Translations under genes and position numbers: made by a program
Source: Nitrospirae bacterium JdFR-86
GTDB lineage: Bacteria > Nitrospirota > Thermodesulfovibrionia > Thermodesulfovibrionales > JdFR-86
Direction of reading: 5' to 3'
NCBI GenBank assembly: GCA_002011815.1
Contig: MTOV01000018.1
Span: 1 to 57,743 of the forward strand
DNA: 57,743 nt
The notes under the pieces: model-generated
What the model saw: only the letters and a program-made list of their open reading frames with translations
What the model was told of the DNA's origin: nothing
Database searches by the model: none
Shown here: positions 8,013-16,094 of the stretch, in pieces
Numbering within the stretch: position 1 is the first letter of the stretch
How the letters are laid out: each line of letters begins with the position of its first letter

Positions 8013-9443
8013 TTATCTGTTTACTGCATATCTCCAGATATGCAATATGATTTGCAAAATGAGTCCTATCAGCAAGCCGGGTATGAATATCTGGTATATC
8101 GAGTTGACGATAAACACCAGCGGTGCCTTCTTCAGGGTTGGTTCGTAGTGTGAGAGCCAGGCAGCTGGAAAGTTTTTAGTTGCATCCTTGTGGCACTGCT
8201 GGCATCTCTTCAAAAGGTTGGCTTTTACCACAGCCGGGTCTGTATTTCTGGTGCTGATTATGTTGTGGCTGCCGTGGCAATCTGTGCAAACGGCTATCTG
8301 TCTTGCAGGTTTGTTGAATTCCTCTCTCTGTTTTTTGTAGAAGATAAGGGTAACCCCGTGAAAATCCGACAGGTAGGTTTTTACGACATTTGTTGAAAGC
8401 CCGTATTTGCTTACTATGGCTTCATTGGCATGACAGTTACTGCATATCTCAGGTATCTTCTCGCGATAATCTAATGCAAGCGCATCTGCTATATCGTGGG
8501 CTTTGTGACAATCCACACATACAGGTACATCACGATTGTGCATGTCAAACAGTGCTTTGCCATGGACACTTTTTGCATATATATCAAATATTCTCGGATG
8601 GCATCTCTGACATCTATGGGCTATAAGCGTTCTTTCCTTGCCGAAATCCAGGGTTAGATGAGAGCCATGGCAGTCGGTACATACAGGGGCTTTAAGGTTT
8701 CCCTGACTGAGTTTTATGTAATGGATGCTTTCCATGGTCTTGGTATATTTATCGAAGTGACAGCGTCTGCATGTCTCTGAATTAGCGATTGAGAAGTCGC
8801 GAAGACTCTTGAAATTTCTCTGGGGATGACGTGTGCTGGAAAAACCAAAGTGGCAGTCTGAACAGCTGAGCTTTCTATGTACGGAGGCTTTCAGTAATGA
8901 CGCATCTATTTTCAGGGATAAGGTCTCACCGTTGTTAAATTCCATGCTCAACTCGTAGGCATGGCATTTCAGGCAGTGCTGCTCTTCGGTCTTGAATGTT
9001 CTTTTACCCACGTGCACTATTGAGTGAGAGCCGTGGCAGTTGGTGCAGGGGTGTGGTTTACCTTCCTCTTCTTCGCTTAATACTTTGGCGTGGATGGGTG
9101 TTGCTTTGAGGTTCAAGTGGCAGCGCCGACATACAAGGGAGGATTTTATGATGTATTGTTTTTTGCTCCTGTATCGTCTTGACGGATGTTTTTCTGTGGA
9201 AAAGTCGGTATGGCAGTCAGAGCACGCCAGGGAGTTGTGAACAGAGACCATAAATTTTTTAGCATCCACATAAGCTTCTATTGATTCATTGTTTTCAAAC
9301 TTCTTGATTATTCCGTGTTTGGCGTGACATCTCAGGCACTCCTGGACTTCGCCTGAAAAGGCATCACTGGCAAAGCAGGCGAAGGTTACAAGAAATGCCA
9401 TTAATATGAAGATTATTTTCCCCCCTGCCGTTATGGTCATCAT
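8013..9443 (-). CDS. Membrane-anchored 13-haem c-type cytochrome
   Basis: A protein of 476 residues with a signal peptide (about 10-30), thirteen CxxCH motifs and a C-terminal transmembrane anchor at about 443-470. The N-terminal two thirds is a duplication of one four-haem module: CLRCH/CSDCH/CRRCH/CTNCHGSH is followed by CLKCH/CSDCH/CRRCH/CTDCHGSH. A five-haem part (CQRCH, CVDCH, CSNCH, CTDCHGSH, CQQCH) closes the protein. It is expected to face the periplasm and wire a quinone-oxidising membrane module to soluble cytochromes. The cytochrome b gene follows 15 nt later. The start has no clear Shine-Dalgarno; it lies just after the stop of a decayed response regulator. Confidence 0.9.
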   Translation of the reverse strand: MMTITAGGKIIFILMAFLVTFACFASDAFSGEVQECLRCHAKHGIIKKFENNESIEAYVDAKKFMVSVHNSLACSDCHTDFSTEKHPSRRYRSKKQYIIKSSLVCRRCHLNLKATPIHAKVLSEEEEGKPHPCTNCHGSHSIVHVGKRTFKTEEQHCLKCHAYELSMEFNNGETLSLKIDASLLKASVHRKLSCSDCHFGFSSTRHPQRNFKSLRDFSIANSETCRRCHFDKYTKTMESIHYIKLSQGNLKAPVCTDCHGSHLTLDFGKERTLIAHRCQRCHPRIFDIYAKSVHGKALFDMHNRDVPVCVDCHKAHDIADALALDYREKIPEICSNCHANEAIVSKYGLSTNVVKTYLSDFHGVTLIFYKKQREEFNKPARQIAVCTDCHGSHNIISTRNTDPAVVKANLLKRCQQCHKDATKNFPAAWLSHYEPTLKKAPLVFIVNSIYQIFIPGLLIGLILQIILHIWRYAVNR

Positions 9444-9444
9444 C

Positions 9445-9540
9445 TTAATAACTCAGGACACAGAGACGAATATTTTTCTGACAGCTTACCCTTACGATTT
9501 CCTCATCATCGATGACGAGGATGTTTTTTTGTTTGCCCAT
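9445..9540 (-). pseudogene. Response-regulator receiver remnant (31 codons)
   Basis: An ATG at 9540-9538 overlaps the stop of the histidine kinase gene (TAATG). It opens a frame reading MGKQKNILVIDDEEIVRVSC, the unmistakable first strand and acidic pocket (IDDEE) of a receiver domain. The frame then drifts and stops after 31 codons, just 1 nt before the 13-haem cytochrome start. The remaining part of the receiver, including the phosphoacceptor Asp and any output domain, is missing. This is best read as the stump of a deleted or frameshifted regulator that was translationally coupled to the kinase. Confidence 0.75.
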
Positions 9541-10445
9541 TACCTGCCCTCCTGAGTATTGTTCCATTGTGGTTGTTCTGCCGGCAGTCTGATTAAGAAA
9601 GTGGCACCTTTGCCGACTTCGCTTTTTACAGTGATATCCCCGCCGTGTTTTTTGATAATGCCGTAGCTTACAGGCAGACCAAGCCCTGTACCTTTGCCCA
9701 CAGGCTTTGTTGTAAAGAAGGGTTCGAATATCTTATTCATATGCTCAGGGGGAATTCCGGGTCCTGTGTCTGCGAATTCTATCTCGACGAACTGCTTGTT
9801 GGGGTCTGTTTCGTCTTTTACAATTCTGGTTGTTATTTTTATAGTGCCGACGTCATTCATTGCGTCCACAGCATTCGTAAGCATATTGAGGAAGACCTGC
9901 TGTATCTGATTCGGGTCTACGGTCACAGAGGGCAGGTTTTCAGCAAGGTTAAATACAAGTTGCACGTTGTGAAACTCTGCTTGATTCTTCACCATGGCGA
10001 TTGAGCTTTCAAGAAGGTCATTAATGCTTATCTGTATTTTCTCTGATGTGCCTTTCCGTGCGAATCCGAGCAGTCCTTTGATTATCTTTGAGCATTTGTT
10101 TGCCTGCTCGATGATGACATCAAGTGCCTCGGCATCCTGCTTGTCCTCTGGCGGAATGCGCTTGCGCATGAGGTGGGCAAAGGTGACGATGCCGGTCAGA
10201 GGGCCGTTCAGCTCATGGGCGATGCCTGCTGCCATCCTGCCGAGGGATGCCAGTTTCTCTGCATCGATGAGCTGTTCCTGCGCCTTTGTCCAGTCCTCCA
10301 TGTGCTCTCCGTATCTTTTTATATCCTGTGCCGCCGGATTAAATGTCTGTGCCAGAGGTTTTATCTCATCCCGTCTGTTTATCTCTGTCGGGTGGTCGAA
10401 ATCTCCCTTCATCCCTTCCTCCATGAAGGTAACTGGTTTTGACAC
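9540..10445 (-). CDS. N-terminally truncated sensor histidine kinase
   Basis: A kinase core of 301 residues. Residues 1-38 are the tail of a HAMP domain (GDFDHPTEINRRDEIKPLA). HisKA follows with H77 in MAAGIAHELNGPL, then a HATPase domain with N, G1 (DTGPGIP) and G2 (GTGLGLPVS) boxes to the end. Membrane helices and the sensor domain expected before HAMP are absent. Six codons upstream of the GTG start the same frame meets TGA, so the 5' part is lost. It lies inside the respiratory operon between the NrfD-type and 13-haem genes, and its cognate regulator is only a stump. The catalytic core looks intact, but signal input is missing; it may be decaying. Confidence 0.8.
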   Translation of the reverse strand: MSKPVTFMEEGMKGDFDHPTEINRRDEIKPLAQTFNPAAQDIKRYGEHMEDWTKAQEQLIDAEKLASLGRMAAGIAHELNGPLTGIVTFAHLMRKRIPPEDKQDAEALDVIIEQANKCSKIIKGLLGFARKGTSEKIQISINDLLESSIAMVKNQAEFHNVQLVFNLAENLPSVTVDPNQIQQVFLNMLTNAVDAMNDVGTIKITTRIVKDETDPNKQFVEIEFADTGPGIPPEHMNKIFEPFFTTKPVGKGTGLGLPVSYGIIKKHGGDITVKSEVGKGATFLIRLPAEQPQWNNTQEGR

Positions 10446-10511
10446 CCAGAGCGGGGAATGTCAGCCTGAGGCCAACACTCCCCTTGACTGAATAACAAAA
10501 AGTCAAACATG

Positions 10512-11750
10512 CTAATGAGACTCTTTATAGTCCGGGTGTTCACGCAAAACAGGCATTCTGTTCAAAATCCACCGGAAAATGAGAATGTGAATGGTGACGA
10601 GTGTTAGAACTATGACGACTTCCTGCCATGGCGGAACGATATGGCTCAGGTGGTGCGGCAGATTCCAGTTAAACGCAACTATTGAAACATTTATCCTGTT
10701 TACCAGAATCCCAAGCACAGCGTAGAAAGCTCCAAACCTGACAATACCGGTGCTTTCCTTCTTGACGCCGTATGTCAGGACGAGCGCAGGAAGGAGAACA
10801 AATCCCAGCATCTCCACGAGGAACCACTCACCGTAGGGCGTGCCCAGGAGCGCCCAGTTATTGTCGTGGGCTATGCCGATTACTTTCAGTGCAAAATAAA
10901 CGTATATACCGACACAGGTGCCTTTGCCAAGGCCAATGGTCAGTTTGTCAAGGCTTCCGAGGAAGGTGTCATCAGTTGCCTTTCTCAGGAAACGAGCGGC
11001 AAGAGTGCTCACGACGATTACCATAGCGAGGGCGGCATAGATGCTCGAACTTAGGAAGAATACCGGTATGTACGAGGAGTACCAAAGCGGGTGGAGCTTT
11101 CCAGGTGCAAGCAGGAAGAGGGCGCCGAGTGCGGACTGGTGGAGAGTTGACAATATTATGCCGGCGATGGTCATGGCAATGGTTATCATCGTTGCCCATT
11201 TGCGTACCCTTCTTGACTTCAGCCATTCCAATATGGCTGGGCTGAATTCAAGGAACTGCACTGTCAGGTAAGTAGCCACATGCCATGCTACAAGGAACAG
11301 GACAGAGGCCGTGCCAAACCCGACTATCATTGGGTAATATATTCGCCAGGGGCGGCCGATGTCTGTTAAAAGGTAGACCACAGCAAAGAAGTAGCCCATA
11401 AATCCTGTAAGAACTCCGAGTCTCACAAGGGGCTTATATCGTTTAAACCCGAAGATGTAGTAAGCTGTGGCCATCACAAATCCAGTGGCTGAAAGCGGGA
11501 CGCCGCCGAAGAGTCCCCAACCAAGTATAAGTCCCCATGGATATTCGTCTGATGCGTGAGTGACCGCAGCAAGACCATGTATAAAACGCAGTGCAATAAC
11601 CGGTATCCCAATGCTCAGTATAAGCATTGCAGCGATATTGAAAGGAGTAATGAGGTTTCTGCTGTATTCGGGCCAAGACATTCCTAAAAGCAGTTTGTCC
11701 ATGAACCATGATCTGAAGTTCTCTGTCCTAGTTAAGGTATCGTTGCCCAT
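10512..11750 (-). CDS. NrfD/PsrC-family quinone-interacting membrane subunit (HmcC/DsrP-like)
   Basis: An integral membrane protein of 412 residues with about ten predicted helices, of the NrfD/PsrC family. The N-terminal part (GLAAVTHASDEYPWGLILG) and the helix with YLLTDIGRPWR match HmcC/HybB-like members. Such subunits bind menaquinol and partner a four-cluster ferredoxin protein, which is encoded immediately upstream with 18 nt between. A strong GGGGGG/GGAGA Shine-Dalgarno precedes the ATG. Together with the ferredoxin, c3-like cytochrome, 13-haem cytochrome and cytochrome b it suggests a menaquinone:periplasmic-cytochrome oxidoreductase. Confidence 0.9.
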   Translation of the reverse strand: MGNDTLTRTENFRSWFMDKLLLGMSWPEYSRNLITPFNIAAMLILSIGIPVIALRFIHGLAAVTHASDEYPWGLILGWGLFGGVPLSATGFVMATAYYIFGFKRYKPLVRLGVLTGFMGYFFAVVYLLTDIGRPWRIYYPMIVGFGTASVLFLVAWHVATYLTVQFLEFSPAILEWLKSRRVRKWATMITIAMTIAGIILSTLHQSALGALFLLAPGKLHPLWYSSYIPVFFLSSSIYAALAMVIVVSTLAARFLRKATDDTFLGSLDKLTIGLGKGTCVGIYVYFALKVIGIAHDNNWALLGTPYGEWFLVEMLGFVLLPALVLTYGVKKESTGIVRFGAFYAVLGILVNRINVSIVAFNWNLPHHLSHIVPPWQEVVIVLTLVTIHILIFRWILNRMPVLREHPDYKESH

Positions 11751-11768
11751 TTTCTCCCCCCTTTTTCT

Positions 11769-12743
11769 TTATTTTTGATTTTTTTCCTTTTCAAGTTCTT
11801 CCCTGTGACGCAGGGCTGCATAGATCATTCCAAAGAGAGCCGGCCAGACAGTAAATACCACCGGAACCGCAGAAAGAAACCCTTTAGTCTGTTCTATGAG
11901 TGGTTTCTTGGGAAGGTTTGCCGGGAAATCAAGTTGCTCGAACGGAACTCCGGAGATATACATCCAGCTTGTTCCTCCGACCTCATGCTCACCGTAAATA
12001 TGGTCGATGTACCTGTCAGGGTTCTTCATTATCTTTTCTCTTGCAAGTTTGATTAAATCACTTCTTTTGCCAAAGGTTATAGCTCCTACCGGACAGGCCT
12101 CTGCACATGCAGGCATGTCGCCGTTTTTGATTCTTCCGTAGCACAATACGCACTTTACGATTTTGGGTTCCAGAGGACTTGCATAATCATATGCTGGAAC
12201 GTAAAAAGGACACGCTATCATGCAGTAGCGGCAGCCAAAGCATTTTTCCGGGTCGTAGAGGACTGCACCTTCAGGAGTTTTCGTATAGGCGTGTATCGGA
12301 CAGGCTGAGGCACATGCAGGCTCGTTGCAATGATTACACTGAATCTTGCGGTAGATGGGCTTTCCTGCATCCTTTGGATTTTCATACCGGTTGACTACTG
12401 TGTAGGCTTGTACGGTAGGCCGCCTTTTTTCATTAAAGACAGACTTGTCGTCAAAGGGAACATCTGGTTTGGGCAGATTGTTCGCCTCGTTGCATGCCTC
12501 CTCGCAACTGCGACACCCCACGCATTCTGTTAAGTCAGTAAGACAGCCGTAGCGGTTGGGCCATCCGGTGAATTCCTTGTAGGCAGAGGCATCCTTGTAG
12601 CTTCCGATTAAGGAGATACCTCCGATGGCTGCTACGGTTCCTAAAAATCTCCTGCGGCTGATTTTCCTGGTGTTGTCTTTTTCGTTCTGGGGTTCTTCTG
12701 TTGTTCCTTCATCTCCGAGAGAGTTTTTTAGAATTTTATCCAT
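11769..12743 (-). CDS. Tat-exported four-cluster ferredoxin subunit (HmcB/DsrO/NrfC-like)
   Basis: A protein of 324 residues. A twin-arginine signal (ISRRRFLG, about residues 28-35) precedes a hydrophobic stretch, so the folded protein is exported. Cysteine clusters are CVGCRSCEEAC, CNHCNEPACASACP, CFGCRYCMIACP and CVLCYG with CAEACP, consistent with four [4Fe-4S] centres. A C-terminal hydrophobic helix (about 285-308) may anchor it. In Hmc, Dsr and Qrc complexes this type of subunit passes electrons between the NrfD-type membrane subunit and cytochrome c; both are adjacent here. Good GGAGG Shine-Dalgarno. Confidence 0.92.
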   Translation of the reverse strand: MDKILKNSLGDEGTTEEPQNEKDNTRKISRRRFLGTVAAIGGISLIGSYKDASAYKEFTGWPNRYGCLTDLTECVGCRSCEEACNEANNLPKPDVPFDDKSVFNEKRRPTVQAYTVVNRYENPKDAGKPIYRKIQCNHCNEPACASACPIHAYTKTPEGAVLYDPEKCFGCRYCMIACPFYVPAYDYASPLEPKIVKCVLCYGRIKNGDMPACAEACPVGAITFGKRSDLIKLAREKIMKNPDRYIDHIYGEHEVGGTSWMYISGVPFEQLDFPANLPKKPLIEQTKGFLSAVPVVFTVWPALFGMIYAALRHREELEKEKNQK

Positions 12744-12772
12744 AACCCACCCTCCTTATTTACTATTCCGAA

Positions 12773-13228
12773 TTATTTCCTCGCTTTCATTTTTTGCTTG
12801 GCATGGCAGGTCTCGGTGCATCCCTTGGGGTCAGTGCCCACACCGTTCATTCCCTTGTGACACTGAAAGCACGTGCGGTGGTATGCAACCTTTAGCCCTG
12901 GCATATTTGGATTTGCAGGGTCATAGATGGTATGACAGGTTCTACACGCCATGAAAGTGTTGACCACGGATTTTTTGAAAATAGACGAGCTGACTGAATG
13001 ACAACCCTTGCACGAGGATGCATTGCTGCCATGCTGGTGGTGACACGTCCCGCAGCCTTGCGACATAAAGATGTGTTTTGTGTGGTTGAATGTCACCGGT
13101 TCATATTTGTCTGCCAGACTGTCCAGTTTAAGAACCGCTGGAGCCTTTTCAGCTTTTCCTGTGCAGATGGATGCTATAAAAAGAGTGCAGAAGCTGATTA
13201 AAAAGACCAAGGTTACTGTTCTTTTCAT
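12773..13228 (-). CDS. Periplasmic c3/c7-like multihaem cytochrome
   Basis: A protein of 151 residues with a signal peptide (about 4-24). It has four CxxCH motifs (CGTCHHQH, CKGCHSVS, CRTCHTIY, CFQCHKGM) plus a C-terminal CTETCH, a CxxxCH variant of the kind seen in class III cytochromes. The extra histidines (FNHTKH near residue 50, CHHQH) fit bis-His ligation. It is the first electron-carrier gene of the respiratory operon, 29 nt upstream of the ferredoxin subunit, and probably shuttles electrons to or from that complex. Strong Shine-Dalgarno GGAGGGGAG. Confidence 0.88.
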   Translation of the reverse strand: MKRTVTLVFLISFCTLFIASICTGKAEKAPAVLKLDSLADKYEPVTFNHTKHIFMSQGCGTCHHQHGSNASSCKGCHSVSSSIFKKSVVNTFMACRTCHTIYDPANPNMPGLKVAYHRTCFQCHKGMNGVGTDPKGCTETCHAKQKMKARK

Positions 13229-13246
13229 TTATCTCCCCTCCATATT

Positions 13247-13306
13247 TCAACAATTCCTGGTGAAAGATGTGGGGGGCTTGAGATTTCATTCACCAGGAAT
13301 TGTTGA
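13247..13306. repeat. Perfect 18-bp inverted repeat between membrane-protein and cytochrome genes
   Basis: Arms 13247-13264 and 13289-13306 are exact reverse complements with a 24-nt loop. It sits between the end of a small membrane protein gene and the start of the c3-like cytochrome, all minus strand. No U-run follows in the direction of transcription, so an mRNA processing/stability hairpin or a protein-binding palindrome is as likely as a terminator. Confidence 0.65.
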
Positions 13307-13336
13307 TTTCTTGCATTTCTCAGATATTTAAAAGGG

Positions 13337-13741
13337 TTATTTCTGTTCATCTTTCTCTGACTTAGTCTCTCCTTCCTTGTTCTCTTTCCCGGCCAAATAT
13401 GCCTCTGTGGGTCTCCATCCAAAGGATGCACTGCTGCCTGCCAATGACAGGACACCGTTGACAACCGAAGTGATAAGGACGAACACGAAACTGAAGGGCA
13501 GAATAATCACGTATGCCAGACCGATGAATGGAGCAGCCACCACCATGCCGATAGTCCTGAGGGTATTCCTGTACCCTGTTTCCTTGATGTACTGCGTGTC
13601 TTCCTTGAGTTCGTGTATCAGCGTCCTGAAAGGCTTCGGCTTCAGTATTTCCCAGTAAAGGAGGTATGCTCCGATGAACAGAAGCGAGACTATGTACTCC
13701 ACGCTTTTTACGTGGGTTAAAAAGTCAAACATTGTGTGCAT
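13337..13741 (-). CDS. Small membrane protein with C-terminal FGWRP-EAYL-GK motif
   Basis: About 134 residues with two to three hydrophobic helices (YIVSLLFIGAYLLYW near the start; a long hydrophobic pair in the middle). Its C-terminal motif SFGWRPTEAYLAGKE is shared with the next gene upstream, followed by a charged lysine/glutamate tail. I chose ATG 13741 because GGAGGTAAAA sits right before it; an ATG four codons earlier overlaps this Shine-Dalgarno. No known family recognised. Position upstream of the ferredoxin/NrfD/cytochrome set suggests an accessory subunit or assembly factor, which is inference. Confidence 0.72.
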   Translation of the reverse strand: MHTMFDFLTHVKSVEYIVSLLFIGAYLLYWEILKPKPFRTLIHELKEDTQYIKETGYRNTLRTIGMVVAAPFIGLAYVIILPFSFVFVLITSVVNGVLSLAGSSASFGWRPTEAYLAGKENKEGETKSEKDEQK

Positions 13742-13801
13742 TTTTACCTCCATTCTTTATTTTGTAAGTTCAGACAAAACCTGTAGCCTTTTCCTGAAAA
13801 G

Positions 13802-14047
13802 TCAGCTCTTGTCCTTTTTCCCCCTCTTCTTGCCTGTTAGATATGCCTCTCTGGGTCTCCATCCGAAGGACACGGCATTTCTTATAAGGTTTAATGTCCC
13901 ACCTCCAATCTTTACTCCTATCAATGTGATTATCGCTGCAATGGCGATGAACGGCAGGAATATAACGTATACCAGTCCGAGAATCGGTCCTAAGAGCAAT
14001 AGAAGAAGTCCCTTTTCCTCCTTATCGTCTTCATAGTACGCCACCAT
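13802..14047 (-). CDS. Small membrane protein, paralogue of the neighbouring FGWRP protein
   Basis: A protein of 81 residues with two adjacent hydrophobic helices (LLLLLGPILGLVYVIFLPFI and a following segment) and the C-terminal motif SFGWRPREAYLTGKK, then a lysine-rich end. Helix sequence and motif match the downstream 134-residue protein (GLAYVIILPFSF and SFGWRPTEAYLAGKE), so the two are related by duplication. A strong GGAGGTGAAATAA Shine-Dalgarno precedes the ATG. Function unknown. Confidence 0.75.
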   Translation of the reverse strand: MVAYYEDDKEEKGLLLLLLGPILGLVYVIFLPFIAIAAIITLIGVKIGGGTLNLIRNAVSFGWRPREAYLTGKKRGKKDKS

Positions 14048-14118
14048 TTATTTCACCTCCTTTCTTTTTTGCTCAATTACACGATATCAGATGATTCAGT
14101 CCGGAGTGAATCGGTAGA

Positions 14119-14144
14119 AGTTCCTATTTTTATAGGAATTTTTT
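14119..14144 (+). terminator. Hairpin with T-run (terminator-like on plus strand)
   Basis: TTCCTAT (14121-14127) pairs with ATAGGAA (14132-14138) around TTTT, followed by a run of T. No plus-strand gene ends nearby. For the minus-strand genes around it, it would be a hairpin preceded, not followed, by the T-run, so its role is unclear. Confidence 0.35.
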
Positions 14145-14233
14145 CTTAATTTAGCGGGATAATTTTATGAAATTGAAAAAAGGGTGGACTCTGGGCTGAT
14201 TTGCGGTGTGCAATGGACTCAGGGCAGTTGATT

Positions 14234-14779
14234 CTAGGTTTCATCAGGGTGGGGAATCATGCTTTCTGCAATCCTAATCAACTCCTGGGGCATTGATTTC
14301 ATGATAACGGTTATTTTGTATTTTCCTTCGTTCCATGAAATCTTGCTATACGGCTCGTCGTTTTTACAGATGCCGACCTCAAGCACGGCTTCCCTGCCTT
14401 TTAAAGGGTAGTGGATTGTTTCCCTGATGTGCGCTGCTTTTATTTTCATGTCAGGGGTGAAGTCTCCGGATGTGTCAGCCTGGGATATTATGAGTGCGAC
14501 ATCTCCCTTTTTGACACGTTTGAATTCCATTATTATTGCAGTGAAAGGTTTGCTCTGTGCCAGTATTTCTGCCGGAGGCCAGGAGAGACTTTGCGGAAAA
14601 TAGGATGGAACATAGAGGTCTCTTATCTTTAACTTCAGTCTGACGTCTTCGATGCTGTCATATTTTCTTATAGTGCCTTCCTGGATTGCCATTGGCACCC
14701 AGTTGATAATCTTCAGCGCTGCAATTAAGATTGCAATTATTACCGCAAACGAAAGGAAACTGCGCAGCCTCTTACGCAC
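14234..14779 (-). CDS. Membrane-anchored hypothetical protein
   Basis: A protein of 181 residues with one N-terminal transmembrane segment (about 7-26) and a soluble extracytoplasmic domain without a recognised motif. The sequence contains YFPQSLSWPPAEI and a C-terminal stretch ending in ESMIPHPDET. It starts 8 nt after the stop of the M56/M48-like protease gene and is very likely co-transcribed with it. I do not recognise the family. Confidence 0.65.
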   Translation of the reverse strand: MRKRLRSFLSFAVIIAILIAALKIINWVPMAIQEGTIRKYDSIEDVRLKLKIRDLYVPSYFPQSLSWPPAEILAQSKPFTAIIMEFKRVKKGDVALIISQADTSGDFTPDMKIKAAHIRETIHYPLKGREAVLEVGICKNDEPYSKISWNEGKYKITVIMKSMPQELIRIAESMIPHPDET

Positions 14780-14787
14780 TTTTTACC

Positions 14788-15783
14788 TCAGACAACAAAG
14801 TAGTTTATTAAAACAATCGCAGCAAGTGTTATTATAAACGGAAGCCACTCGCTATTTGAATTATTGTGCACCTGTCCTCCTTGAAGCCTTTTAACCCTGC
14901 TTTTTAAGAGCATGTTATGGCTGTCCTCGATTGTTGTGCCTATGGTTGAAGTGGTCTTCATGTGTGCAAGGTTAGAGTCTTCGTGCTCATGGTAAAAGTT
15001 TTTAAGGGTTTCTGCCAGGGCATCGGGTTTTTGTGTGATAGACACTGCAATATCATCGCATATCTTTTCTTCCTCATGGACAATCCTTCTGAATTCCAGG
15101 AGAACTACAGGATTGAAGAACATTAATGTCCTGAAAAGAAATACTACCATAAGCAATGGTTTTTTGTTTCTTGCGATGTGTGCTATCTCATGGGCAATTG
15201 CTGCCTGTATCTGCTCAGTGTTAAGCACATTTATAAGCCCTGTGGACAGAAAGATTGCCGCATTTTTGTCGGTCCTGGAGAACAGCACAAATCTGTCGTC
15301 ATCAATTATAAAGATATCGGGTTTTTCTACAGGCAGGTCTGCCAATGCCTTGTTGACAACAGCGGCGTAATCGTCGTCCTCTTTTATTCCAGGCGGGACT
15401 TTCTGGGACTTGAAGGCATGTTTCCAGATAGGAATCATCTCCTGAATAAAGAAGACTAAAGCTGTAAAGAATAAAATAAGGACAAAGAACAGGCTCAGTG
15501 GAACCTTTCCAAACAGCTCCAGGTTCAGCCATCTGTTGGTGTCAAAGACCGACTCCAGTCTGAAGGAAATAGAGCCTCTCTCAGGGTTTATCATCTGGTA
15601 CATAGGGAATGAGAAGGTTGGGAATATAACAGATATGAAGAGGAATCTTTGTTTTATCAACGGGTTGGTGATGTCCCATATTTTTAATGCCCTGTCTATG
15701 ATAACGGCAGCTATCAGCGAGTGACAGAAGGCCTGAGCAATGTACATACCGGGGTAGGAATTGAAAAAGTCTGAAATATTCAC
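14788..15783 (-). CDS. Membrane zinc metalloprotease, M56 (BlaR1)/M48 type
   Basis: A protein of 331 residues with several transmembrane helices (about 15-30, 45-62, 95-115, 215-235 and the C-terminal tail) and the zinc motif H198-E-I-A-H202. A downstream glutamate/aspartate region (EEEKICDD) is typical of the third ligand in M56/M48 peptidases. The start is GTG at 15783 without a strong Shine-Dalgarno. It is followed directly by a membrane-anchored hypothetical gene. BlaR1/MecR1-like proteases sense cell-envelope signals and cleave a repressor; no BlaI-like repressor is seen next to it, so the target is unknown. Confidence 0.75.
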   Translation of the reverse strand: MNISDFFNSYPGMYIAQAFCHSLIAAVIIDRALKIWDITNPLIKQRFLFISVIFPTFSFPMYQMINPERGSISFRLESVFDTNRWLNLELFGKVPLSLFFVLILFFTALVFFIQEMIPIWKHAFKSQKVPPGIKEDDDYAAVVNKALADLPVEKPDIFIIDDDRFVLFSRTDKNAAIFLSTGLINVLNTEQIQAAIAHEIAHIARNKKPLLMVVFLFRTLMFFNPVVLLEFRRIVHEEEKICDDIAVSITQKPDALAETLKNFYHEHEDSNLAHMKTTSTIGTTIEDSHNMLLKSRVKRLQGGQVHNNSNSEWLPFIITLAAIVLINYFVV

Positions 15784-16094
15784 TGTCTGACCATTAGTAC
15801 TTAATAAATAGGCTCTCTGCGATGGGATTTTCTATAAGCCAAATATACCGCAGGTTGCGGGTGAAGGTCAATGTATGATTTATGGAATCCGCTGTTTCAA
15901 TATGAATCCGCACATTGATTTCTATTTGTAGTCCGCTGTTGTGAAACAGGTTTCCTGATTATCACTTGCAGAAAGAACCCTATACTCGGTCTGCTTGGGA
16001 CAGGTAAAAATTCAAGGATAGACCATTCAAAATTTAAAACCGTTACTAGGGCTGAAAGAGCCTTAGAGTCTTAAGGGTTAAGGTGGGTTCAAAT
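15784..16094. other. Gene-free stretch before the island
   Basis: No convincing open frame is visible. The right end (from about 16060) carries GGGCT-GAAA-GAGCC, a small hairpin that could be a decayed variable arm. It then runs into a clean tRNA T-arm at 16083-16099. Upstream sequence does not fold as the rest of a tRNA, so this side appears scrambled. Confidence 0.5.

Noticed and set aside
10446-10463. TGA upstream of the truncated kinase read as selenocysteine
   Set aside because: Upstream frame gives no transmembrane helix or sensor domain and closes at another stop within 14 codons; truncation is simpler.
1-15783. Dissimilatory sulfite reductase or Qrc operon
   Set aside because: No DsrAB, DsrMK or molybdopterin-like QrcB gene is present; only the shared NrfD, ferredoxin and cytochrome modules occur.
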